64,000 nt of DNA from Allosphingosinicella indica (lineage in GTDB: Bacteria; Pseudomonadota; Alphaproteobacteria; Sphingomonadales; Sphingomonadaceae), in NCBI RefSeq assembly GCF_900177405.1, contig NZ_LT840185.1, positions 310,001-374,000 of the forward strand, in the 5' to 3' direction. Numbering within the stretch: the stretch's first letter is position 1; every line of letters begins with the position of its first letter. A program made the position numbers and the translations under genes. Of this stretch, positions 20,099 to 28,892 are shown piece after piece. The notes under the pieces are model-generated. The model saw nothing but the letters and a program-made list of their open reading frames with translations. It made no database searches and was not told the origin of the DNA.

Positions 20099-20326
20099 TT
20101 ACGCGACGAACAGCAGGATCATCGCAACGACGAACGCCAGCAGGCCGAGAAGCTCGGCGGCGGCGAAGCCGATGAAGAGGCGGCCCTGCTGGCCGTCGGC
20201 GGCCGCCGGGTTGCGCAGCGCGCTCTCGAGGAACGAGCCGAAGACATTGCCCACGCCGAGCGCGGCCATGCCAACGCCAATCGCCGCGAGGCCGGCACCC
20301 AACAGCTTTGCAGCTTCTGCGTCCAT
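20099..20326 (-). CDS. atpE: F0F1 ATP synthase subunit c
   Basis: The proton-carrying rotor subunit, 75 residues in two membrane helices. The first has the Gly-rich packing motif (AGLAAIGVGMAALGVG), the loop is RNPAAADGQQ, and the ion-binding carboxylate is Glu58 in FAAAELLGLL. No sodium-type ligand set is evident, so it is H+-coupled. Confidence 0.96.
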   Translation of the reverse strand: MDAEAAKLLGAGLAAIGVGMAALGVGNVFGSFLESALRNPAAADGQQGRLFIGFAAAELLGLLAFVVAMILLFVA

Positions 20327-20368
20327 TTTAAAAACTCCCTTCGTAAATCGTGGTGATGATTGGAAAAC

Positions 20369-21172
20369 TTAGTGCAGGTTGACCGCGTCGTTGATGTAGA
20401 GCGAGGTCAGCAGCGCGAAGACGTATGCCTGGATGGCGGCGACCAGCAGCTCGAGCACGCTGATGCCGATCATCAGGATGAAGCTCGGCAGGCTGACCAC
20501 CGGCGCGACCCAGAAAGCCTCGGCATTGAGGCCGTTGATGACGAAGCCGGCGAGCACCTTGAGCAGAATGTGGCCCGCGGTCATCGCGACGAAGAGACGC
20601 AGCGCGAGGCTGAACGGGCGGACAAGGAAGCTCATCAGCTCGACCGCGAAGATGAGCGGCACCATCAGCGCCGGCGTGCCATGCGGCACGAACAGCGAGA
20701 AGAAGTGGAAGCCGTGCCGCGCGAAGCCGACGATCAGCACGATCGAGAAGGAAACGATGGCAAGGACGCCGGTCACGGTGAGATGGCTGGTGACCGTGAA
20801 CGGGTGCAGCCCGACCACGCCCAGCGGCAGCAATCCCAGTATGTTGGCGAAGAGAATGAACATGAAGAGCGAGAAGACGTAGGGCACGTATTTCTTGCCT
20901 TCGGGGCCGACGTTGGTCGCCAGCATATTCTCGACGAAGCCAGTGACGCCTTCCACAGCGGCCTGCCAGCGGCCGGGGACGAGCTGGCGCTTCATGCCGC
21001 CGAGCATGAACAGCCACAGCAGCGCCGCCGTGGCGAGCATCCATGCCGCCGAATTGGTGAACGCGATCTGGTGCCCCGCGAGATTGAACCCGTCGAAGAT
21101 GGATTGCACCTCGAATTGGTGCATCGGATCGATCTTGCCCGATTCGGCCGCCACGCTTTCAACCCCGTCCAT
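20369..21172 (-). CDS. atpB: F0F1 ATP synthase subunit a
   Basis: The membrane stator subunit that forms the proton half-channels, 267 residues with five to six helices. The essential arginine is in SLALRLFVAMTAGH, and the later LELLVAAIQAYVFALL helix matches the family's E/Q-containing helix. It lies 42 bases upstream of atpE and 18 bases downstream of the AtpI/Z gene. Confidence 0.96.
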   Translation of the reverse strand: MDGVESVAAESGKIDPMHQFEVQSIFDGFNLAGHQIAFTNSAAWMLATAALLWLFMLGGMKRQLVPGRWQAAVEGVTGFVENMLATNVGPEGKKYVPYVFSLFMFILFANILGLLPLGVVGLHPFTVTSHLTVTGVLAIVSFSIVLIVGFARHGFHFFSLFVPHGTPALMVPLIFAVELMSFLVRPFSLALRLFVAMTAGHILLKVLAGFVINGLNAEAFWVAPVVSLPSFILMIGISVLELLVAAIQAYVFALLTSLYINDAVNLH

Positions 21173-21190
21173 AATCCAAACGCCCGAAGA

Positions 21191-21508
21191 TCAGTCCGGG
21201 CGTTCGTTGGAAATCCTGATGATGCTCCTGAAGCCCGCCGCCATGCCGAGGAACAGCATGACGAGCAGTATCCAGGGAGACGTTCCCAGCCAGCGGTCGA
21301 GCAGCCAGCCGATCAGCGCCCCGCCCAGCGGACCCCCGATAAGATAAGAGAGGACGCGGCTGCCCTGCCGGTAATTGGCATCCTGGGCCGGCGCCTTCGC
21401 CGTTCTTAGCGCTTCTTCGGCCTGTGCTTCCTTCAGCCGCTGATCGAGCGATGAAAGCCGCACATCCGTGTTACGCTGGGGATCCTGGCCTGGCGTGTCT
21501 TCCGTCAT
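21191..21508 (-). CDS. atpI: AtpZ/AtpI family protein
   Basis: A 105-residue protein that heads the F0 operon. It has a charged helical N-terminus and two membrane helices (VLSYLIGGPLGGALIGWLLD and WILLVMLFLGMAAGF). Proteins at this position assist c-ring assembly or transport Mg2+/Ca2+. The ATG at 21508 was preferred over a GTG at 21538 because AAGGAG precedes it at proper distance. Confidence 0.88.
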   Translation of the reverse strand: MTEDTPGQDPQRNTDVRLSSLDQRLKEAQAEEALRTAKAPAQDANYRQGSRVLSYLIGGPLGGALIGWLLDRWLGTSPWILLVMLFLGMAAGFRSIIRISNERPD

Positions 21509-21597
21509 GTCCTTCGGCTCCTTGCGGCCCACCGCCACAGGCGAGGTCTCATCAAGGCGAGGGACATGCCGGCGGACCCGCCCGCCAAGGCGAGGCC

Positions 21598-21626
21598 CCT
21601 TTAGGAAGGGGGCGGTGCCGAGTCAA
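21598..21626 (-). promoter_or_regulatory. candidate sigma70 promoter for the atp operon
   Basis: On the minus strand TTGACT (21626-21621) and TAAAGG (21603-21598) are separated by 17 bases, about 90 bases before the AtpI/Z start. The -10 lies within a CCCCTT/AAGGGG inverted repeat. The divergent lipoprotein gene starts at 21716. Confidence 0.45.
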
Positions 21627-21715
21627 CATGCGTGCACCCGCCGCTCGGCGCGGTTGACGCCGATCGGGGGCAGCGGGGTAAAAGAGCGCGAACGGCGACG
21701 AAAAGGATTTCCGAG

Positions 21716-22516
21716 ATGCGCATCACACTGGCGACCGCGCTGCTGCTGGCGGCCTGCTCCGGCCCCGCGACCGAGCAGCCGGAGAAAACCCCCGACGTGG
21801 CCGCGACCCCCGCGGCGGATGCGACTCCGGCGCCCGCGCCCACCCCCGAGGCGCCGCCCGTCGCGGTCAAGCAGACCGACGAGGTGCTCGAGTTCGAATA
21901 TGCCTATCCCGGCGCCGCAGCGGCGATCCCGGCACTGAAGACCCAGCTCGACACCGACGCGCAAAAGCAGCGGATCACCGCCACCGCCGCGGCCGCCGAC
22001 GACAAGAAGCAGAGCGAGGGCGACGGCTTCCCCTATCGCCGTCACAGCTTCATGAAGACATGGAGCGTCAGCACCGACACGCCGCAACTGCTGATCCTCG
22101 AAAGCGAGGGCTATACCTATACCGGCGGCGCGCACGGCACCCCGTTCTACGAGGTGATCGTCTGGGACAAGGCGGCCGGCAAGACGATCGATATGGCCGA
22201 TCTGTTCACCGACTGGCCCAAGCTGCTGGCGGCGGCGAAACCGGACTTTTGCAAGGCGCTCGACGCCGAGCGCGCCAAGCGGCGCGGGCCGGATGCGGGC
22301 GCGATCGGCGGCCTGTTCGGCGATTGCCCGGAGCTCAAGGAGAATCCGATCACCGCGCTCGGCAAGGACGGCCGCATCACGGCGCTCCGGGCGATCATCG
22401 GCCCCTATGTCGCCGGCCCTTATGCCGAAGGCACCTATGAGATCGATCTGCCGCTGACCGCGGCGGTGCGCGGGCTGGTGAAACCCGCCTACGCCGCGTC
22501 CTTTTCCGACCGTTGA
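21716..22516 (+). CDS. lipoprotein with DUF3298/RsiV-like domain
   Basis: A 266-residue lipoprotein: signal MRITLATALLLAAC with lipidated Cys14, then a Pro/Ala/Thr-rich spacer (about 20-60). The folded region contains GYTYTGGAHGTPFYEVIVWD and ADLFTDW, typical of the DUF4163/DUF3298 module found in PdaC and RsiV. A deacetylase domain is absent. Its stop overlaps the folC ATG (TGATG). Confidence 0.8.
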   Translation: MRITLATALLLAACSGPATEQPEKTPDVAATPAADATPAPAPTPEAPPVAVKQTDEVLEFEYAYPGAAAAIPALKTQLDTDAQKQRITATAAAADDKKQSEGDGFPYRRHSFMKTWSVSTDTPQLLILESEGYTYTGGAHGTPFYEVIVWDKAAGKTIDMADLFTDWPKLLAAAKPDFCKALDAERAKRRGPDAGAIGGLFGDCPELKENPITALGKDGRITALRAIIGPYVAGPYAEGTYEIDLPLTAAVRGLVKPAYAASFSDR

Positions 22517-23844
22517 TGGCCGACCACGCCCGGTCCGACGACCCCGACGTCCAACGCCAGCTCGACCGGCTGTGGGCGCTGGGGCCGGGTACCGATGTGC
22601 TGGGGTTGGAGCGGATCACCGCGCTGCTCGATCGGCTGGGCAATCCGGAGCGCCGCCTGCCGCCGGTGTTCCATGTCGCGGGGACCAACGGCAAGGGATC
22701 GACCTGCGCATTCCTCCGCGCCGCGATCGAGGCGGCGGGGCTCAGCGCGCATGTCTACACCAGCCCGCATCTCGTCCGCTTCAACGAGCGCATTCGCATC
22801 GCGGGCGAACTGATCGACGACGATGAGCTCGCAGCGCTACTCGCCGAAGTGATCGACGCCGCGGACGGGATCGGCGCGAGCTTCTTCGAGGTGACCACCG
22901 CCGCAGCCCTCCTCGCCTTCGCGCGCGCGCCTGCGAACGCGGCGATTATCGAAGTCGGGCTCGGCGGGCGGCTGGACGCGACCAACGTCGTTCTCTCCCC
23001 CGTCTCGACCGGAATCGCGCAGCTAGGGCTCGATCACCAGGCCTTTCTCGGCCACCGCATCGACGGCATCGCGGCAGAGAAAGCGGGGATCGCCAAGCCC
23101 GGCGCGCCGCTCGTCACGCTTCGCTATTCTGAGGCGGTGGCCAAGCGGATCGCCACGGTCGCGGCCGAGGCGGGCGCCAAATGGCTGCCTCGCGGCGGGC
23201 GCTGGGATGCCGACGTGAGCGGCGGCAAGCTCCACTATCGCGACGACTTCGGCGACCTCCACCTGCCCCTGCCCCGCCTCCCCGGCGCGCACCAGGCGTC
23301 CAACGCCGCGCTCGCCGTCGCAATGCTGCGCTACCAGCATGCGGTTGCGGTGCCCGAATCGGCGCTGAAGGCGGCGATGGGCTGGGCCGACTGGCCGGCG
23401 CGGCTCCAGAAGCTCACCCCGGGCCCGCTCGCCAATCTCCTGCCGCGCGGATCGGAGCTGTGGCTCGACGGCGGCCACAACCCCGCCGCGGCGCGCGCGG
23501 TGGCGGACCATTTCCGCGCGCATGTCCCCGCCGGACGCCCGTTCCACATGATCTTCGGCTTGCTCGCTAACAAGGACGCTCCCGGTGTGCTCAAGCCCTT
23601 TGCCGGCCGGGCGATGACACTCCACACCATCCCGGTGCCCGGCCACGAGCATCACGCGCCGGCCGACCTCGCCGCGCGCGGGCGAGAAGCGGGTATGGCG
23701 GCGATGGCGCATGCCGACCCCACCGCCGCACTCGGCTGGATCGCCCGCCACGCCGACCGCGACCATCCGCCGATCATCCTCATCATGGGCTCGCTCTACT
23801 TGGCGGGAGAAATCCTCGCTGCGAACGGCCAGGCGCCGGGCTGA
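22516..23844 (+). CDS. folC: bifunctional folylpolyglutamate/dihydrofolate synthase
   Basis: FolC joins glutamate to dihydropteroate and extends the polyglutamate tail of folates. The 442-residue Mur-ligase-like protein has the P-loop HVAGTNGKGSTCAFL (about 52-66), TSPHLVRFNERIRI (about 84-97), the lysine region IAAEKAGIAKPG, and C-domain LDGGHNPAAARA. The ATG at 22516 overlaps the previous stop by one base; a TTG one codon earlier is less likely. Confidence 0.95.
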   Translation: MADHARSDDPDVQRQLDRLWALGPGTDVLGLERITALLDRLGNPERRLPPVFHVAGTNGKGSTCAFLRAAIEAAGLSAHVYTSPHLVRFNERIRIAGELIDDDELAALLAEVIDAADGIGASFFEVTTAAALLAFARAPANAAIIEVGLGGRLDATNVVLSPVSTGIAQLGLDHQAFLGHRIDGIAAEKAGIAKPGAPLVTLRYSEAVAKRIATVAAEAGAKWLPRGGRWDADVSGGKLHYRDDFGDLHLPLPRLPGAHQASNAALAVAMLRYQHAVAVPESALKAAMGWADWPARLQKLTPGPLANLLPRGSELWLDGGHNPAAARAVADHFRAHVPAGRPFHMIFGLLANKDAPGVLKPFAGRAMTLHTIPVPGHEHHAPADLAARGREAGMAAMAHADPTAALGWIARHADRDHPPIILIMGSLYLAGEILAANGQAPG

Positions 23845-23850
23845 AGATAC

Positions 23851-23927
23851 CGTCATTGCAAGGCGCGCAGCGCCGCGGCAATCCAGTGGCCGCGAACTGG
23901 ATTGCTTCGCTTACGCTCGCAATGACG
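23851..23927. repeat. GTCATTGC palindromic repeat
   Basis: CGTCATTGC and GCAATGACG bound a 77-base element with an internal palindrome (CAATCCAGT / ACTGGATTG). It lies between the convergent folC and ampG stops. Confidence 0.8.
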
Positions 23928-23931
23928 GGGA

Positions 23932-25308
23932 TTATCTCGCTTTGGGTATTCCCGCCGCGTCCGCTTCCTCCGGATCGGCGCGGACATCGCCCGCGCCGAC
24001 CGTGCCCGCCGTCCCCACCGACGCGTCGACCAGCCCGGTGCGCATCATCACCCAGAAGAGCAGGATGCCGGGCACTGCGATGACGGTGGTGAACAGATAG
24101 AAGTTCACATAGCCGAAGGATTCGACCATCGCCCCGGCCGTCGTGCCGGTGAGCAGCCGCCCGACGATGCTCGCCGCGGCCGAAATCAGCGCATATTGCG
24201 AGGCGGTGAAGCGCAGATCGCAGAGCGCCGAGAAATAAGCGATGACGACGACGCCGCCGATGCCGCTGGCGAAATTCTCGAAGGTGATCGCGGCCGCCAG
24301 CCCCCAATTGCTGTGCCCGGCGGCGGCGAGCGCGGCGAAGCTGGCGTTGGAGATGGCCATCAGCACGAGGCTGAGCAGCACCGACCGCTTCATCCCCATC
24401 TGCGCATAGAGGATGCCGCCGACGAAGATGCCGATCAGATAGGCCCAGAAGCCGAAGCCGACGTCGTAGATCGCGATCTCGTCGTTGGTGTAGCCCATGT
24501 CGTCGAGCAGCAGGCGGAGCGTCAGGTTCGCCAGCGTGTCTCCGATCTTGTGGAGCAGGATGAACAGCAGCACCAGGAAGGCACCCTGGCGGCGGAAGAA
24601 TTCTGTGAACGGGCCGTAGACCGCGCGCACCGCTTCCATCATCCCGCGCCGCTCCTTGGGCTCGCGATGCCGCGCAGGCTCACCGGCGACGAGGCCGGTG
24701 ATCATCGCCGGCAGCGCGAAGGCGGCGCAGGCGAGATAGGCGATCTCCCACCCCACCCGCGCGGCGAGGATAAGCGCCAGCGCGCCGGCAGCGACCGATC
24801 CGATCCGCCAGCCATATTGCGACATGCCCGAGCCGACGCCGAGCTGCTCGGGCTTCAACAGTTCGATTCGGTAGGCATCGATGACGATATCGAAGGTCGC
24901 CCCCGCGACGCCGACCAGCACCGCGGCATATGCCGTGTAGAGCAGGCTCGACGAGGGGTTCACCAGCGCGAGATTTGCGACCGCGGCGATGACGAATACG
25001 CCCGCCAGCAGCAGCCACGACACGCGCTGCCCCAGCCGCCCGAGCACCGGGATGCGCACCCCGTCCACCACCCAGGCCCAGAGGAATTTGAGGTTGTAGA
25101 CCAGGAAGGCGAGGCTGAAGGCGGTAATGCTCTTCTTGTCGATACCGTCCTGCGCCAGCCGCGTCGTCAGCGTCGCGCCGATCATCGCATAGGGAAAGCC
25201 AGACGACACGCCGAGGAAGAAGGCAGCGAGCGGCGCGGTTTCGGTATAGGGCCTGACGCCCGCGGGAAGCATGGCGCGCCAGCCGCGCGGTTGTTCGACC
25301 TGATCCAT
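23932..25308 (-). CDS. ampG: AmpG-type muropeptide MFS transporter
   Basis: A 458-residue major-facilitator permease with about twelve helices. AmpG hallmarks are FFLGVSSGFPYAMIGATLTT, the YNLKFLWAWVVDGVRIP loop, and FDIVIDAYRIELL. AmpG imports anhydromuropeptides from cell-wall turnover for recycling and for beta-lactamase signalling. The C-terminal 30 residues are acidic and variable. Confidence 0.85.
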   Translation of the reverse strand: MDQVEQPRGWRAMLPAGVRPYTETAPLAAFFLGVSSGFPYAMIGATLTTRLAQDGIDKKSITAFSLAFLVYNLKFLWAWVVDGVRIPVLGRLGQRVSWLLLAGVFVIAAVANLALVNPSSSLLYTAYAAVLVGVAGATFDIVIDAYRIELLKPEQLGVGSGMSQYGWRIGSVAAGALALILAARVGWEIAYLACAAFALPAMITGLVAGEPARHREPKERRGMMEAVRAVYGPFTEFFRRQGAFLVLLFILLHKIGDTLANLTLRLLLDDMGYTNDEIAIYDVGFGFWAYLIGIFVGGILYAQMGMKRSVLLSLVLMAISNASFAALAAAGHSNWGLAAAITFENFASGIGGVVVIAYFSALCDLRFTASQYALISAAASIVGRLLTGTTAGAMVESFGYVNFYLFTTVIAVPGILLFWVMMRTGLVDASVGTAGTVGAGDVRADPEEADAAGIPKAR

Positions 25309-25404
25309 GCGCCCTTGTATCGCGCTTTCAGCCCGCGCCTAGCCCCGTGCGGCACGCCGGGCGCGGCTTGCATATCGGTCCCCGCCAGCGCAGCATTTCG
25401 CGCT

Positions 25405-26544
25405 ATGGACGCACCCGTCAGCCTGAAGCCGACGCCGGGCCAGCTTGCGCTGGCGCATGAGATCGCCGCGGGCCGCAATGCCCTAGGGGAAGGCGTCACC
25501 ACCATTCCCGCCGCGGTCTACACCGACTCGGATCGCTTCGCCGCCGAGCAGGCGCGCATCTTCGCGCGGCTGCCGCAAGTGATCGCGCCCTCGGCGCTGC
25601 TCCACCGCCCCAACATGGCGGTGCCGCACGACGGGTTCGGGCTGCCGCTGCTGCTCGCGCGCGGCAAGGACGGGGTGGCGCGCGTCTTCTACAACGTCTG
25701 CCGCCACCGCGGCACGCGGTTGCTGGAGGGCGGCACCGAGCTTTGCGCGCCGCGCATCGTCTGCCCCTATCACGCCTGGGCCTATGCGATGGACGGCAGC
25801 CTCGCCACCGTGCCGCGCGCCGACACCTTTCCCGGCATGGACAAGGCCGAGATGCGGCTGGTCGAGCTGCCGAGCATCGAGGCGGGTGGGCTAGTCTGGT
25901 TCGCGCGCGATGCCGCCGCCGATTTCGCCGCCGCGGCGGCGCTGGCGCCCGAGTTCGACGCCTTTGGCCTTGCCGGCCACCATCTCTACCGCCGCCGCGT
26001 CCACGACGTCGCTTCCAACTGGAAGCTGATCATGGATGCCTTTCTGGAAAGCTATCACGTCCAGCGGCTGCACGCGCCGACGATCGGCAAGTTCTTCGCG
26101 GACGGCGTGACGGCGGCGGACCGGATCGGCATCCACCAGCGCTCCGCGGTGGGTCGCGCCGATTATCTGTCCACGCTCGACCCCGGCGACTGGCCCGCGC
26201 TGCGCCGCGTCGTCACCTACGCCTATCAGCTGTTCCCGGCGACGGTGGTCGTGGTCAGCCCCGACTATGTGAACGTGATGACGCTGATGCCGCGCGAAGT
26301 CGGCCGCACCCTGGTCGAGAATTTCATGCTCATCCCCGAGCCGCCGGCCGATGAGGACGCCGAACTGCATTGGCAGAAGAGCTGGACGCTGCTCGACGAA
26401 GGCACCTTCGGCGGCGAGGACTTCCGCGCCGCGGCGCTCGGCCAGGAAGGGCTTTCATCAGGCGCAGTAAGCCAGGTAACCTGCGGCACGCTGGAAGCGG
26501 GCCTCAAGGTCTTTCACGACCAAGTCGAACTGGCGCTCGCCTAG
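25405..26544 (+). CDS. Rieske non-haem iron oxygenase, alpha subunit
   Basis: A 379-residue ring-hydroxylating dioxygenase-type protein. The Rieske [2Fe-2S] ligands are Cys99/His101 (CRHRGTRLLEGG) and Cys120/His123 (CPYHAW). The mononuclear iron site is His218 and His223 (ESYHVQRLH), with the bridging Asp211. No beta subunit, ferredoxin or reductase gene is adjacent, so it probably works with shared electron carriers and may be a choline/carnitine-like or other monooxygenase. The substrate is unknown. Stop codon interlocks with the convergent receiver gene. Confidence 0.87.
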   Translation: MDAPVSLKPTPGQLALAHEIAAGRNALGEGVTTIPAAVYTDSDRFAAEQARIFARLPQVIAPSALLHRPNMAVPHDGFGLPLLLARGKDGVARVFYNVCRHRGTRLLEGGTELCAPRIVCPYHAWAYAMDGSLATVPRADTFPGMDKAEMRLVELPSIEAGGLVWFARDAAADFAAAAALAPEFDAFGLAGHHLYRRRVHDVASNWKLIMDAFLESYHVQRLHAPTIGKFFADGVTAADRIGIHQRSAVGRADYLSTLDPGDWPALRRVVTYAYQLFPATVVVVSPDYVNVMTLMPREVGRTLVENFMLIPEPPADEDAELHWQKSWTLLDEGTFGGEDFRAAALGQEGLSSGAVSQVTCGTLEAGLKVFHDQVELALA

Positions 26545-26984
26545 ACCGCGGTCTCGAACAGCCGGAGACCAGCGGGCAGCTTGCGGACGCGGCGGCCGCT
26601 GAGCTTGCGCTCGATCGCCGCGATCGCACCGAGCAGGCTCGCGTCGCTATAGGGCTTCGTGAGGCAACCGATGCCGAGATGCTCGTTGGCCTCGGGGAAC
26701 TGGCCGGTGACGAACAGCACAGCGACGCCCTGCTCGCCCGCGGCGCGCGCCACGTCGAGGCCGGTGCCCTCGCCGCTGAGGCCGATGTCGGTAAGGATGA
26801 GGTCGAGCGGCTCGGCCGCGATGATCTCTCGCGCCGCCGCCAGCGAATCGACGGTGGCGACGACCTCATAGCCCTTGCCGCCGAGCCAATGCTCGCTGTC
26901 GAAGGCGATCAAAGGCTCGTCCTCGACGATCAGGATACGCTTTACGCTACGCACACGCTTGCCGAACAGCACCGCTCTTCCCAT
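26541..26984 (-). CDS. stand-alone response-regulator receiver protein
   Basis: A CheY-like receiver domain without output domain: acidic pair in RILIVEDEP, phospho-acceptor Asp in LILTDIGLSG, and Lys in CLTKPYSD. From the ATG at 26984 the product is 147 residues, but GGGAGG touches this ATG, so a GTG at 26954 could be the real start. No kinase is nearby. Such single-domain regulators often act in phosphorelays. Confidence 0.85.
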   Translation of the reverse strand: MGRAVLFGKRVRSVKRILIVEDEPLIAFDSEHWLGGKGYEVVATVDSLAAAREIIAAEPLDLILTDIGLSGEGTGLDVARAAGEQGVAVLFVTGQFPEANEHLGIGCLTKPYSDASLLGAIAAIERKLSGRRVRKLPAGLRLFETAV

Positions 26985-27092
26985 CCTCCCATATTCGGGT
27001 TCGAAAGCGTAACGAGTGATCGCCCCCGCGTGTCCCGTGCTAGGGCGGCGAACAGAAATAATTTTCCGGCGAGCGGCCGGGCAGGAGAGAAA

Positions 27093-27977
27093 GTGGCGGA
27101 GCCCCAGAGGATCGCGAAATTGCTCGCCCGCGCGGGCGTCGCCTCGCGCCGCGATATCGAGCGGATGATCGAGGACCGGCGCATCGCCATCGACGGCCAG
27201 CCGGTCGAGAAGCCGGCGACATTGCTCACCTCGCTGCGCGGAGTCACGGTGGACGGCAAGCCGGTGAAAGAGCCGGCGCCCGCCCGCCTGTTCCGCTATC
27301 ACAAGCCCGCCGGGCTGCTCACCGCGGCGCGCGACCCCAAGGGGCGGCCCACGATCTACGACCGGCTACCCCGCGATTTGCCGCGGGTGATGCCGGTGGG
27401 GCGGCTCGATCTCAACACGGAGGGGCTGCTGCTGCTGACCACCGACGGCGAGCTCAAGCGCGCGCTGGAGCTTCCCTCCACCGGCGTCGAGCGCAGCTAT
27501 CGCGCGCGCGTCTTCGGCGAGGTCAGCCAGTCCGCGCTCGAGGACCTGATCCACGGCATCGAGATCGACGGCATCCGCTACGGATCGATCGACGCCAATA
27601 TGGAACGGCGCACCGGCCGCAACGGCTGGGTGGAGATGCGGCTGACCGAGGGCAAGAACCGCGAGGTACGCCGGGTGCTCGAGCATCTCGGCCTCCAGGT
27701 CTCGCGCCTCATCCGCACCGCCTACGGCCCCTTCCCGCTCGCCGACATGCCCGTCGGCGCGGTCGACGAGATCCGCCAGCACGATCTGGTCGCATTCCGC
27801 AAATCGCTCGAAGAGCCGTCCCGGCCCGGAGACGGGGACCGAGGCGCACCGCGCCGTGGTGGAGGGGCTGCACCGGCGCCGGGCAGACCGCGCGGCGGCC
27901 CGCCCCGCAGCGACTCTCCCCGCTCCGCCCCTGCCCGCCCCGCCCGCCCGCCGGCGCACCGCGGCCCCGCGCGATGA
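27093..27977 (+). CDS. RluB-type rRNA pseudouridine synthase
   Basis: A 294-residue enzyme with an N-terminal S4 RNA-binding domain (RIAKLLARAGVASRRDIERM) and the RsuA/RluB/E/F catalytic domain with GRLDLNTEGLLLLT (catalytic Asp). A GTG at 27093 with an AGGAGAG ribosome site is the start; longer frames only read through neighbours. The C-terminal 50 residues are a Pro/Arg/Gly-rich basic tail. It is probably specific for a 23S position, as in RluB. Coupled to rsmD by ATGA. Confidence 0.88.
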   Translation: MAEPQRIAKLLARAGVASRRDIERMIEDRRIAIDGQPVEKPATLLTSLRGVTVDGKPVKEPAPARLFRYHKPAGLLTAARDPKGRPTIYDRLPRDLPRVMPVGRLDLNTEGLLLLTTDGELKRALELPSTGVERSYRARVFGEVSQSALEDLIHGIEIDGIRYGSIDANMERRTGRNGWVEMRLTEGKNREVRRVLEHLGLQVSRLIRTAYGPFPLADMPVGAVDEIRQHDLVAFRKSLEEPSRPGDGDRGAPRRGGGAAPAPGRPRGGPPRSDSPRSAPARPARPPAHRGPAR

Positions 27978-28495
27978 GGATCATCGCGGGCACCTGGCGC
28001 GGGCGGCCGATCAGCGCGCCGATGGGCGGCACCACCCGCCCCACCACCGATCGGGTCCGCGAGGCTTTGTTCTCAATGCTCGCCAGCCGGATCGGCACGT
28101 TCGAGGGACTGAAGGTGGTCGATCTCTTCGCCGGATCGGGCGCGCTGGGGCTGGAGGCGCTGTCGCGCGGCGCGGCGCATTGCACCTTCGTCGAGCGCGA
28201 TCCCTCCGCGGTCGCGGCGCTGCGCATGAACATCGCCAAACTGAAGGCCGACGCCGACATCCGCGCGCAGGGCATCGAGAGCTTCATGGGCGGGCCCTAT
28301 GATCTCGCCTTCGCCGACGCGCCCTATGGGAGCGGCGCGGGCGAGAAAGCCCTCGCCCACGTCTCGCTGGCGCCGGGCGGCTGGGCGGCGATCGAGACCG
28401 GCAAGGGCGAAACGCCCGAGGTGCCCGGTTTCACCACGGAAGCCACCCGCGCCTACGGCAAGGCCCGCATCACCCTCCTGCGCTTCACCGGCTGA
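27974..28495 (+). CDS. rsmD: 16S rRNA guanine-N2 methyltransferase RsmD
   Basis: RsmD methylates G966 of 16S rRNA. The 173-residue protein begins MRIIAGTWRGR and has TRPTTDRVREALF, SAM-binding VVDLFAGSGALGLE (48-61) and ERDPSA. Motif IV, normally D/N-P-P-Y, reads DAPY at 115-118, so the first Pro is replaced by Ala. It follows the pseudouridine synthase with a 4-nt overlap, a natural pairing of rRNA modifiers. Confidence 0.92.
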   Translation: MRIIAGTWRGRPISAPMGGTTRPTTDRVREALFSMLASRIGTFEGLKVVDLFAGSGALGLEALSRGAAHCTFVERDPSAVAALRMNIAKLKADADIRAQGIESFMGGPYDLAFADAPYGSGAGEKALAHVSLAPGGWAAIETGKGETPEVPGFTTEATRAYGKARITLLRFTG

Positions 28496-28562
28496 CCGCA
28501 AAGCGCTTGCAACCCGGCCGCGACATGGTGTGTTTAGCACCAGCCCGTCGGGAGAGATGCAG

Positions 28563-28853
28563 ATGAGAACCGCTCAACCCGCCTCCGGTGCCCTGCCTTG
28601 GCGTTTGCTGCTGTGGGGCAGCGCCGCGCTGCTCCTGCTCCTGGCGCTCGTCGCGATGCAGTTCACGCCGGAAGTGCAATGGGGCGCCGAAGACTTCCTG
28701 GCCGCCGCGCTCCTCATCGGCGGCGCCGGCGCCCTCATCGAACTCGCCATCCACCGGACCCGCCGCGGGCGCATGCGCGTATTGCTAATCGCTGCCGTCG
28801 CGGCCGCCTTCCTCCTCATCTGGGCGGAGCTTGCCGTCGGCATCTTCCGCTGA
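28563..28853 (+). CDS. small membrane protein
   Basis: A 96-residue protein with three hydrophobic helices (WRLLLWGSAALLLLLALVAM, FLAAALLIGGAGALIELAI, VLLIAAVAAAFLLIWAEL). The ATG at 28563 sits 6 bases after GGAGAG; another in-frame ATG is two codons upstream. No named family recognised. Confidence 0.75.
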   Translation: MRTAQPASGALPWRLLLWGSAALLLLLALVAMQFTPEVQWGAEDFLAAALLIGGAGALIELAIHRTRRGRMRVLLIAAVAAAFLLIWAELAVGIFR

Positions 28854-28892
28854 CTAGACTGACCCGGCGCGACTTCGCGCGGGGGCGTGGAC

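Noticed and set aside
24196-25404. Long 5' extension of the Rieske oxygenase frame
   Set aside because: It lies antisense to ampG; the true start is the ATG at 25405 with the family N-terminus.
25405-26544. Calling the Rieske protein a specific aromatic dioxygenase
   Set aside because: No beta subunit, reductase or catabolic genes nearby, so the substrate cannot be named.
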